Assembly (NCBI GenBank): GCA_038503035.1
Contig: JAVSML010024700.1
Location: 1 to 64,000 of the forward strand
Reading direction: 5' to 3'
From: Crocodylus rhombifer
Taxonomy: Eukaryota; Chordata; Crocodylia; Crocodylidae
Length of the DNA: 64,000 nt
This document shows positions 29,700 to 41,400 of this stretch, piece after piece. The notes beneath the pieces are model-generated. The model was not told the origin of the DNA. It made no database searches and saw only the letters and a list, made by a program, of their open reading frames with translations. The position numbers and the translations under genes are program-made. How positions within the stretch are numbered: the first letter of the stretch is position 1; the number at the start of each line of letters is the position of its first letter.

Positions 29700-30860
29700 G
29701 AGCTTCCATGCTCTGGAAGTCCAAGCTTGGTCTGGACTTTGGGCTCTCTTTCAGTGGCCTGAAGTGGGGATGGAAGGTCTGGGCAGTCTCCACTCTTCCA
29801 TATTCCTGCCTAGGAGCATGCAGCAAAGGTCTTGGTGACCTCTCAAACACCATGGCCCAAAAGGATCCACAGTTCCCTACTACACAGGCCATATACTACT
29901 GTCCAACTCTTAAATGGGAGAAATGCTAATGCCATTTGTGCCCATGCTCTCCACTTCAGACAGACTCCAGCCAGCAAGCATTACCAAAAGACTTAAAGCC
30001 TCACAACACAGTGACGATGATTTTAAGAACTAGCTCTATTTAGACTGCCGTAAAGAGGGATGCATATGGATTACAAAACTGGGATTGCTGCACGAGTGAA
30101 TATAAATAAATGGGACAAGACAGTGTGCACACAGAACATCCACAAACACACAGAAAATTCTTTGGCAGAGCTGTCCCTGAGGGATGAAATGAATTCAACA
30201 GCTGATCCTCTCCTCGTGCAGGCATTTTCAAAGCATCACCTAATTAAATCTAGCCCACTCTCTGCAATACCTTACAAACATATATGGACATTATAAATAA
30301 TGGTCTGCTCTCTACTGGAAGTCATAAGACTAGATCCCTGTCACTGCCCTCGCCTGTGGGCTGTAGCTTCTCTACTCTCTTTTGTGCAACCAAACAGCTC
30401 ACTACAAAAAGCCAGACAAAACTAGCTGGCAATATATTGCGAAATATGCAAACCAAAGTAACATCAGAGCCTTTGTAACTGGTAAGTACTGACAGGCCGC
30501 AAAGTGCTTAAGGGGATACAGAAAGATTTCAGAAGCTTAAAGAAAAATGGGGTGAAACAACATTTTTTTACCAATGCCTGAGGCCTCACGTTTTCTTAAA
30601 GACCAAAAAAGAGAGACCATTAGAAAAGGTCTCTACATTTTAACTGAGATCAAATGAATATAAGCAATGCAACATTGCTTGCTTTGACTTCTTGGCTCTC
30701 TCTACCTCTCACTCAGCAAACAATTTCTCACTCCCGGTACATACATTTGTGGCAAAGGCAAGACACAGCAAAGCAATGCCTTGCTCCTTTCTAGGTAGTA
30801 ATCAGTTGCGTTTGGTTCCCCTTTTTGAGCATAAGGCCAGAACACATATGATATAAAATC
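29700..30860. other. Spacer between convergent genes, nothing recognised
   Basis: No exon or transposon end could be supported here. The transcripts of ANKRD1 (+) and RPP30 (-) both end in the interval 28.9-32.4 kb. Confidence 0.4.
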
Positions 30861-30872
30861 ATAAAATGGTAT

Positions 30873-30954
30873 ATTATCAGCAAGGATCCTGGTTTTCTTT
30901 TTTTTCTATACATGTATAAAAAGAAAAAAGAAAACCAGGATCCTTGCTGATAAT
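30873..30954. repeat. Perfect long hairpin (31-base arms)
   Basis: Arms at 30873-30903 and 30924-30954 are exact reverse complements. They start ATTATCAGCAAGGATCCTGG and continue with a T-rich end. The 20-base spacer contains TATACATGTATA, itself palindromic. A third, diverged copy of the right arm (AAAACCAGGATCCCTGATTA) lies at about 31074-31100. No terminal motif of a known MITE family is recognised. Confidence 0.9.
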
Positions 30955-32355
30955 TAAAATGAAACACCACTAATATATATATTTATAAAAAAATCACATG
31001 GTATATTATGGAAAAATGTGCATTTTGGGTTACTTTTTTAATCCAAAAAATTGGGCATATTTTTTTTTTCAGAGAAAACCAGGATCCCTGATTATCAGCT
31101 ACACCCTGTGACTGATGATGAAATAAATGAACTTGATCACAAAACTCAGAAGTGACAATAATAAAGGCAAATATTCCTGCACCTCAAAGTAAAAGTCTTA
31201 CAGTGAGTATTGCCTGCCATTGCCTAAAGTATTAGTAAGACTGACTTTTGCTTTAAAACAATTCTCCCCAGTTCAGTGCTGAGTCACACTGAGGATCAAC
31301 TGCAAAAAGATTTTTGCAATCACTTACTTATTATTACTTGCATTTCTCACCTTGTTGCCTGAGGAAGTCACTGTTTGCAACCTGAGTCGAAGAGCCCATT
31401 ACAAGCTCTTGTATATGACTTTTAAAACTTAAAAGCTTTAACCAGGACTTGAAAGAGTCATAAAAAAAGACTGGCAGCAGGAGAGAATTGATTAGAAGAG
31501 AACTACAATTTGCAGGCAGCTGGACAGGGGAAGGGACTGGTGGAAGGAAGTGGGTAGCAGAATGGACACTCTTGCATACATACTGACCCTGACATATGGT
31601 CTTATTTAGCTTTGCCTTTTTTGGATAAGGTGGAGGTTGCTTAGATAAGACAGCTGTTGTATCGTTGTAGTGGCTCATCATACTGATCACATGGTGTTAC
31701 TTTGGCCCCTTGCAGTCCATCTGCTGTATGCACCCATCACCCCAAATTATTAATTTTCAACGAATAAAGGACAGGCCATTACAGACTATTCTAACATGAA
31801 CTTAGATTTCTTTGCAATTCAGAGATGTTGGAATGTCATTTTCAGCTGATGATCATAATGATGCAAAATTAGGCAGTGCTATTTTGCACTGTGCAACTGT
31901 CTTTTGTAGACCAGCTCCAAGAGCAGGCTGTATCGAATAGCAGTTGTAAGATGAAGTATATGGAAACTTCCTAAGCCTCAAAGAGAAGTACCTGCCAGGT
32001 TTTTAAAAGGGCTTATTAGAAAATTATTTTAATATAGAAAGAAACAAAGTCAGTCATACAACTTGTGGTAACATTTTTAAATTCTAATACTGCAACATTT
32101 CTTACCACCATGACTAAGGATGGTTGGGAGTAGACCATGGCTCTAATAAACAGGAGAAGCAGCTTAGCCCTCTGAAACCAAAAGAAAGAGCTTTTGGCTG
32201 TGGTGAAGCATTGTTAATATATCAGCCCTATTCCTGCATCTCTTTTACTTAAATACATATATAAAAATGGATATACTCCATTCTGAACAGTGAAGTAGTG
32301 AATCCAGGAAGGAGTTGGGAGGAAGGTGAGAGGAAGTGCCTTCTGGTTTTGATCC

Positions 32356-32465
32356 TCATACTTGAGTCTTGGCTCTTTTGCATGCTGGAAGGGTCTCTTC
32401 TTCCTCCTCGACTGGTTGAGGTTTCTTCATGGTATATACCACACCACAGGCTGTCTTCCTGGTTT
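32356..32465 (-). CDS. RPP30: RPP30 coding exon 11 (terminal)
   Basis: Completes Glu233, then [17 protein letters not shown], an acidic run VEEEEE, and [12 protein letters not shown] with a TGA stop (32356-32358). Similar in layout to the human tail. Acceptor aattccag. No clear AATAAA was pinned down downstream, so the 3' UTR end is not stated. Confidence 0.95.
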
Positions 32466-35400
32466 CTGGAATTTAAAATGTGAAAGCCACATGAAAGCTT
32501 AGAATAGCTGAGGTATAACAATGCTAATCTCTGAAGAGTTCACTTGCAGAACCACCTCCATGCCCCTAAAATACTGGATTGTTTTCTGCCAATCCCAATC
32601 CCCCTCACCTCATCCCAGTGTTTGTAAGGGGTGTCAACCCTCTCCCTTCCTCCTACAGAAGGAGACTGTAATGTATTCACATAAATGCCAGAATGTCAAA
32701 AAGATGTTCAAAAACAGCAGCAGCAGGACAGCAATGTTCAAACATTAAAGTTATTTCAGTCTGGAGGGCTCCCGGCAAGGTCTCTCCAGCTTTGTTCTGG
32801 ATATGCTATATTGGGGAAAAATTAAGCCGCTATAATTTACGCTGGCAAGTATTCTGCACTGTGAATAGGCACAGTCCAAAATTTCTGACCCTGCTGCCAA
32901 AGGAGGACTGAAAGGCCTGGTCCACACAGGACTGGGGGCATCTGCAGGCTTGATGCTGGTGCAGTAAACCCTACCGGGGGAGCTGCTCAAGTGTAGCATG
33001 TTTATGCTAGGGTTCCCGTTGGTATAATTATGTGCAAAGGCCTCATTTAGACTAGGCACTAGAGGTGTCAGCAACATCAGGCAAAACAGAATAAGTGGTA
33101 TACAGATACCACGTGCACAATTTGAGAAAGGCCGAGTATAGAAAAAGGGTTAAATGGGCACATTTTGTATAAGATGAACAAGGAGCTAAAGCTGGCTCTC
33201 CAAACTCTACAGCCTCCTGAAGTAGGAGGCCACAAGGTGCTGACTGAGAACAAACTGTCCACCGATGCTGATGTAATAAAAAAAAACCAGTGTAGGAAGA
33301 AGTCAGAAAGGGTTTGTTTACACATTTTTTTAAGAAAGCAAAAATTCAGTGTTCTCTCTAGCCTGAAGACTACTGCACCCTACAAATTAATTAAAATAAA
33401 CTTCACAAAAGGTAATAGAGAAACATGCACAGATTTTCATCAGATTATTCAAAACCTTTATATGATCAAGGGACTAATTAACATTTTGGAAAAAGGCTAT
33501 TTCTGGTAAACATCCTACTCTCCACTTTCACAAGAAGGTATGCAAACTCATAGTAGCCATTCTCTAATAGGTGCTCCCAGCAAACATGCTCTTGATGACT
33601 GAAGTACAGTACCTTCCAGGATTTCTGTATAAAGCAGCAGCTAAAATTGTCAAACCCACTTTAATAAACAATGCCTACTGCAAAAAGACTCCCCCCCACT
33701 TCCCCACAAAGCTGTTGGTAGTACGATCATAGCTTTGTATCAGCCAGTAAGCATTTGGTTACAGCACCAGTGTTAATAAACCTCACATTCATTTCTCTTC
33801 ACTACAATTTCCCCCCCGAACATACTAGAAGTTCACTGGAGATGAACTCACTGTAGAGACAAGACAGCTCATTTCATTATGCTCTAGGCCAGTGGTTCTC
33901 AACCTTTTCTGTACCAAGACACATTTGTAAACACTGATGGCCAGTCCTGACCCACAGCCCACTGGCCCAGCCAGTGCCCTTCAACTCCAAGCCACAGATC
34001 ACTGGCCCTGCTGGTGCTCTCACTCCTAGCCCAGAGTTCCTTGCCCCCTGGGCCATGATGGTGCCCCTCACTAGCAACCCACAGATCCCTGCCCCCCCCC
34101 CAGCCATGCCAGAGGGGGGGCCCCCAGCTGCCCCCCATCCCATTTGGGCTGGAGCATGGTAGCTGCAGCAACTCTGGCTCATGAGGGTGGCAGCAGGGCA
34201 AGTCCAGCCATGGCACGGGCTAGAGGGAGAAGAGGCCTGTGGCGTGTCCCGCCCCCCCATCTTAGGCTGCGCCACACCAGGCAACCTGGTCATAGCCCCA
34301 TCTGCCCCCCAAGCACCATCTCCCAGATGCACCAGTATGGGCACCATCCCTAGTGCCATTGGGCCAGTCATACAGCTGCTCTCTCAACACCCAAAGGACA
34401 CCCCTCCCACAAGGACAGGCGCCTTCCCCCCCCACCATGACGCAGCCTTGGCACCCAGCCATCTTCCCCCAGTGCCAGTAGGCACCTGTCCCCGACCCCC
34501 ACACCCGTCCCTTCAACACCCATCCAATAACCCATGCCTGGACAGTCCCCATCCCCTGGACCTCCAACTGTCGCTTCCCATACACTTACCTGCATCCAGC
34601 TGCTGGGGCTGCTCCTACAACCCTGCCTGGCTGCATGCCAGCCAAGTATGTGTGCACACACACATGCACACTTGCCCGCTGCCTCCAATCACCCCAAGCA
34701 GCTCCTTGCTAGCTGGAATGCTTCCAGCTTGCAAAGGAAAATCCATGCTTTCCCCTGTTTTTCTGGGATTTTCTCACAACCTATTTAAATTCTTGTGACC
34801 CACTTTTGGGTTGTGACCCACAGGTTGAAAAACACTGCTCTAGGCCAGGGGTTCTCAAATTTATGACACCACGACCCTGAGTATTAGATGGTGACAGTGC
34901 ATGATGGAGAGCTTGTACAGGGCAGCCACTGCCACCATCCACCACTCTGGGCCACTGCTGCAGCCCCATGCCACCGCGCATACCCCCTGGGAAGTTTATG
35001 GCCCCCTTTTAAGTTGCTTGCAACCCACAGTTTGAGAACTCCTGCTCTAGGCCATACAACAGCCCACAAGAGAGCTGCTCACGCAACCTTCAGTTCTGGC
35101 TGACAATGAGGGATGGAATAAAGATGGACAAATGAAGAGTAAAGCATTAGCTTTTCAACTAAAGCAAGAGTGTTGAGCCCCCAAGCAGATCTAGCCCATG
35201 GTCCTGTCTCATCTAGCCCATGGGATTCCCTATAGTTTTAATTTGGTGGTGGAAGGGCAGTAGCTCATGGGGAACCCTGGGTGCCTGATCCCAGTGTGCA
35301 GGGCTGGGCTAGGGTGGCACCAAGTCCCAGGGCCCCCTGGGGTTGAATCCCACTGTGTGCCAGGCTGCCAGGGCCCCATCCCAAAGGCAGGGGACAGTGC

Positions 35401-38400
35401 CCAACCTCTAGGGTACAATCCTGGCCATGCAGGTGGGAGTGGATAGCACTGGGCCCCCAGAACCAATTCTAGTGGGAGAGGGTGGTGCTGGATTGCAGGG
35501 TCCAACCCCAGCACACATGGGTAGGATGGGGCAGTGCCTGGCTCCTGGAGCCAGACACCCACCCTTGAACTGAGTAGGGATATTTAGCTTCTGACATTCA
35601 GGCCTCTGACACTGTTGCTTTTACAATGGGATTAGCAGGTTAAATCACACCTTAAGTAGTAACCCAGACACACATTTAAGTTAATTTAAGGCAGGGGGCA
35701 GAGCCAGTCCAAGAACGATGGACCCCTGCTAATGCCAGTTTTCTACTTGCTGGTGCAGGGGTCCCCCTGCACTTACAAGAAAGACATGATTGAAATCTAA
35801 AAATCGCCAATCTTAAAACTGCATGTCCTAACATATATGTAGCATAGCAGAAGGCATGACTGTTGGGATCATGGAGCAGATGCCATCATGCCTTAAAAGA
35901 CAATGTCTGTCAGAAACCTCTCTCTGGCCCTGTCTAAGGAAATTGGAGAGCTTAAGGAAAATGAACTGAAAGCTTGAAGACAGTGTGCATAACAAAAAGC
36001 ACATTAATCTGATGAGAGGCACAGATACTCTCAGGAGGAAAAAGTGGGCTTGACCTCTAAGAAGAGTTAAGCTACCAGCAACTCAAGGCCTCTTTACTCC
36101 TAAATGAGAACATCCACATGGGAATTTTAATGTGCAGTAATTTCACACCTGTGTAGCCGATGAGCATTAACTGGTTGGTCACAGGAATTAACTGCCATCC
36201 ATTTGTATGCATGACAGATTTCTCTTACAATGAGAACAATTCAAGCAGGAACAGACACAAATTAAAATCAGACATCTTTACAATGCAGCAGAGCTTTTGG
36301 GGCATGTGAAAACTGAAAACTAAAATATTGAAAAACTAACCCATGGCACAGGCTTAGCTAGCTGATTCTGTGTTCCAGTGAATGCAGTATAGTACAACAA
36401 TTAGAAAAATGTTGATTTCAACTGTAGTAGATAAATACCTCTTGGTCTAAATAATAAAATATTGTATAGGAGCAGATAGGAAGGAGCCGCAGAGTTTGTG
36501 TTACATGAAGTGTTACATAGACTTCTGTGCTGAAGACACAAGTATACTTCAGTTTTCTGAAAAACAGCAGAACATCTGCCTATGCGGTAGCATTTCTTAC
36601 CCAGCAAAGAGTTTGATTTCATATCGGGATTTTTCATATCAGATGTGAAATGGGCACAGAGCTCAAAGCTCCCACAGTTAAGATCCATGTCGAGACCAGG
36701 ATCTGGCCCTTCACGAATCAAATGTTATTTTGCTACATAATGTAATAGAATAGCCTGTGATTTGATTGTGCAATCTGTGCTTTTTCAGAAGAGTCCCTTA
36801 AGTGCTATTATGAAGTACTCAAATAAAATTGCCACTACCAATAGGATCATTAATTTGCCTCTTACTCCAGGCAGAAGGACAAGACAATAAGGGAGAGGAA
36901 AAACAAAACCTGGAGAAGCAGCACACATTGATGATCAGAAAAGGCAGAATTCACAATGATTCTCTCTTGATGGTGTTACTAAAAGGGCTGTATTTTTAAA
37001 ACTGAAAAGCAAACAATACACATGGAAGTTAATATAAAAACAGAATATAGCTACATTATTCACTCACCTCCATGGAGAAGGATGGCTCTGCAGTTGGTTG
37101 AAACAGCTGCCTTGGCATCACTTTCAGACAGGCCAAACAATAAGCCTCTGCCACCTTTGTTAAGGATCTTAATTTGCTTGTTCTTTTTTGCATGTTAAGT
37201 GGTTCTTTCCCCATGCATAGATGTGGTCACTTGACAATAGACTGGGAACTATTAAAACTACAATTCAAAATGGTTTTGCATACCCCTACTTAGAAGTCAA
37301 GGAGAACATTCAGCCCCCTTGCAGCAACTCTGCAGAAGCCCACCTGGAAGCCCCCATCAATTCTGCTCTTTCAGGCAAGTACTTATTTTGAAAAAAAATC
37401 AGTTCTTCCAACATAAACAATCTTCCCCTCAGAAAATGTCCCTTTTCTAGGAAGGATATTTTCTGACAAAAATCATTGCGAGAAGGCTCCAGACCAGATC
37501 CAGAGGAACCACACCAAGTTAGGTAAACTATGTCTATTTATTTTCACCCCCGCTCCACCTTTTCTTTTATTAGTATTTTTATGAGAAAAGTTTCTGTACA
37601 TTTATTGTCACATGGCAGTGCCCAGAATCTAAAACACTATCAAACTATACATTCCTAACCTTGCAATAGAGGAACACCATTTCCATTCCAGATATACATT
37701 TCTGAAGACAGAAATAACCTGCACCTTTTTTTCCAAAACCAGATGGTTAAAATTGGGGTGTTGCATTATATGCAAGAAAAAGGGAAATTTGAGTGGTGGG
37801 TAGGGGAAGAGGGAAGGGGTGGAGATGTAACAGTGTTAATTACTGCTGCTCTGGGAGCCACAGCAATTCATGCACTCACTGCATGGCTTGCTTCCCCTGC
37901 CAGACCCGTGGGGAGCTAACCTCCCCAACTGCATGCTGTGGTACCTGGAGTTGATCTACAGTCAGACCCAGCATGTGACCCTGGAGTCCAGCAGATAGGG
38001 TCAGTCCTAGACTCAGCATGCTAGGTCTGACCCTACATGCTAGCTCCAGAGCCATGTGGTCCCAGACTTGGTGTGTAGCCCCAGAGTCAGTGGGCATGGT
38101 TGGAGTCAGCAGGCAGCCACAGACCAGACACACAATTCCAAACAATCCCAGCTCTAGATCCACGAGGCACAGTTGGACTTTAGCATGCAGCCCTGGACCC
38201 AGTGGGCCAGGCTGGATGAGTCTGTGGGCCTATCAATCATGCAGGGCTGACAGTAGGCTTGGCTCCTTAGCTGCTGCTAACTTACCTCAATTTTTTTTTT
38301 CCCCTTCAGGCTCCTCTTCATAACAAGGGCGTGTGCTATATACTAGAGAATATGGTATGTGGAAACATTTCCAGAGTTAACTCTTCCGAATATCTTCCCA

Positions 38401-41400
38401 CTGCCAAGAGTTCTGTTATAACAATCACAAACTCCAACAAGCTTATTTCCAAGTCAAGAACTTTTAAAAAACATTAGAGGGGGAAGGAAAGAGATAGGAA
38501 TACTTCAAAGTCAACTGGATGTTTTGTACGTTCTTCTTAAATGATCAGATTTGACTTGCAAAAGGATACAGATTAGCTACATCATAAGGACCTCGCAGTT
38601 CTAAAGGCTAGAACGGAAAACAGAAGGCTGGATAAATACATGCTGACTGCAAGCAGCAGTGCTCAACCTTCAGCCTGAAGCTGTGTCCTCTAGCCCATAG
38701 GGCGCCCCACAGGTCTGGATGATACGACCCCATGCATGGGCATGCAGGGTTGCTTCACAGCCAGATCTGGTGCTTGGGGCTGGGCCAAAGTACACCTACT
38801 GACTGACCCTGTGAGCTCAAGTCATGCAGGATCCCACTTGCAGACTGTCCCCACACACCTCACCTAGCCCACGGGGCTGGAAGCTTGAGCCTCACTGGCT
38901 GTAGAGTCAGTCTGTACAAATATTATGCTGCAGACCAATAGCCATAAGTGTCTGTTTAAATTTTACATAATCATGAGATTCCAGAATTTTTGGTGATGCC
39001 AATGCAGATTCAAGACAATGACTAACACTTAGGGAAAGCAGAAAACTCTCCAACTCTTTCATGAGTCAGGGGGCCCCCTGGCCTCACTCCAAAAAAAAGA
39101 AAGAAACCCAAAAAAACTCCCCTCACTTTCCCCACAGGATTCTCTGATAAAGCAGACACCAGAAGGGTCAGTACACACACCCACAGGAGGCCTCAAATGC
39201 CTCTACACAAACGCTCGTAGTATGGGCAACAAGCAGGAGGAACTCACCCTCCTGCTGGCTGACACCAGCCCGGACATAGTGGGGATTATGGAAACGTGGT
39301 GGGATGAAATGCATGATTGGGCGGTGAATGTCAAGGGCTATAGGCTGTACAGGAGGGACAGGATAGGAAAGAGAGGTGGGGGCGTGGCACTTTATATTAA
39401 GGAGGCATACACATCCTCGTTAATTAGCAAGGAGCCAGGGGAGGGGCACTCTGAAGTGCTTTGGGTTAGAGTACAAGGCAGTCGAGGGGAAAGAGACTTA
39501 ACAGTGGGAATTTACTACAGACCTCCCAACCACGGAGAAGAGCTTGACCAGGAATTCTTGGGTCAGCTCACAGAGGCAGTGAAGGCTAAGGATGTGGTAG
39601 TCATGGGGGACCTGAACTTCCCAGACATCTGCTGGGAAGGACAGTCAGCCAGGTCTGAATGCTCACGTAGGTTCTTGGCCAGAGCGCAGGACCTCCATCT
39701 AACCCAGGAGGTGCACAGCCCCACCAGGGGAGATGCCTTGTTGGACCTAGTCCTGGCTACCGACGATGACCTGGTGAAGGGGCTGCGGGTGCTCGACCAC
39801 CTGGGCGACAGCGATCATCGCCTGCTGGAATTCACCATCCAGCGCAAGGTGGCAAAGGCATGCAGTAAGGCAGCGGCCCTAGATTTTAGGAGGGCAAACT
39901 TCAATGAGCTAAGGAGGATAGCTGGAGAAGCGCTGAGGTCCTAGAAGGGAGGGGAGCCAGGTGTCCAAGGAGAGTGGTCGCTCCTTAAGGAGACGATCCT
40001 CCAAGCCCAAAGGAAGGTAATCCCAACCAGGATCAAGGGAGCAGGAGAGCACACAAGCTTCCGTGGCTCACCAGAAGCATCCGGGAATGTCTCCTTGCTA
40101 AAAAAGGAGGCTTACACTCAATGGAAAGAAGGGGTCATCACCAGGGAGGACTATTCTGTAGTTGCTTGGGGATGTAGGGGGGTAGTTAGGAAGGCCAAGG
40201 CAGAGATGGAACTGGGGCTAGCTTCCCAGATTAAGGACAATAAGAAGTCCTTTTTTAAATATGTAGGGGGTAAAAAGAAGGTCCTGGGTAATGTGGGGCC
40301 TTTGCAGGACGCGATGGGAAACTTGGTCGTCACACCAGACGGCAAAGCTAACATGTTTAACGATGTCTTTGCCTCCGTCTTCCTAACTAGGGACCAGAAC
40401 AGCCACTTCCCTGCTGGGCCCCCTCGGGCCCCAGGGGAGGCACACCTAGGCCACGGGTTAGCGAGGATTTAGTTAGGGAGCTTCTGCAGGGGTTGGACGT
40501 ATTCAAGTCAGCCGGCCCGGATGATCTCCACCCTAGAGTTCTAAAGGAACTGGCCGAGGTCATTGCAAGTCCCTTGGCACCGCTTTACTCGTGGTGCTCT
40601 GGTGAGGTACCGGAGGACTGGAAAAGGGCCAACGTGGTCCCTATCTTCAAAAAAGGGAGGAAGAAGGACCCGGGAAACTATAGGCCAGTCAGTCTTACCT
40701 CGATCCTCGGCAAGCTGTTCGAGAAAATTATGCTGGCACACAACCAGAAGGGGCCCGCAGGGGACTGCATGCTTAGGGGCAACCAACATGGGTTCATCAG
40801 TGGCAGGTCCTGTCAGACCAACCTGGTGGCCTTTTACAATCAGATCACCAGATCATTAGATGCAGGGGTAGCAGTGGACATAGTCTTCCTGAACTTCTGG
40901 AAGGCTTTTGACACTGTCTCTCACCCCGTTCTCATTAAGAAACTGGGGGGCTGTGGTGTAGACCCCCACACAGTCAAATGGGTCGCCAACTGGCTGGAGG
41001 GCCGCACCCAGAGGGTGGTAGTGGCTGGGTCCTTCTCAACCTGGAAGGACGTGGGCAGTGGGGTTCCGCAGGGCTCGGTCCTTGGGCCTGCACTGTTCAA
41101 CATCTTCATCAGTGACTTGGACGAGGGGGTAAAAAGCACCCTGTTCAAATTTGCTGATGACACTAAGATGTGGGGGGACGTGGGCACACTGGAAGGATGC
41201 AACAGGCTACAATCAGACCTAGACAGGTTACAAGGGTGGGCGGATGAGAATACGTCCGGGTTTCAACACAGACAAGTGCAAGGTGTTGCACCTCGGGAGG
41301 AACAACCGGCACCATACCTACAGGTTGGGGAACTCCCCTCTTGTCAGCATGGAGGCAGAAAGGGATCTGGGGGTCATCACTGACTCCAAAATGAACATGG

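Noticed and set aside
33877..34798. Several open frames of 100-200 codons on both strands
   Set aside because: They lie inside a non-autonomous hAT element, are proline-rich or otherwise low in complexity, and show no family motif.
37148..37200. Extension of RPP30 exon 10 upstream, because the frame stays open and no pyrimidine tract is seen
   Set aside because: The missing residues [12 protein letters not shown] were found in a separate exon at 38570-38607, and the lack of a pyrimidine tract is explained by a U12-type branch site.
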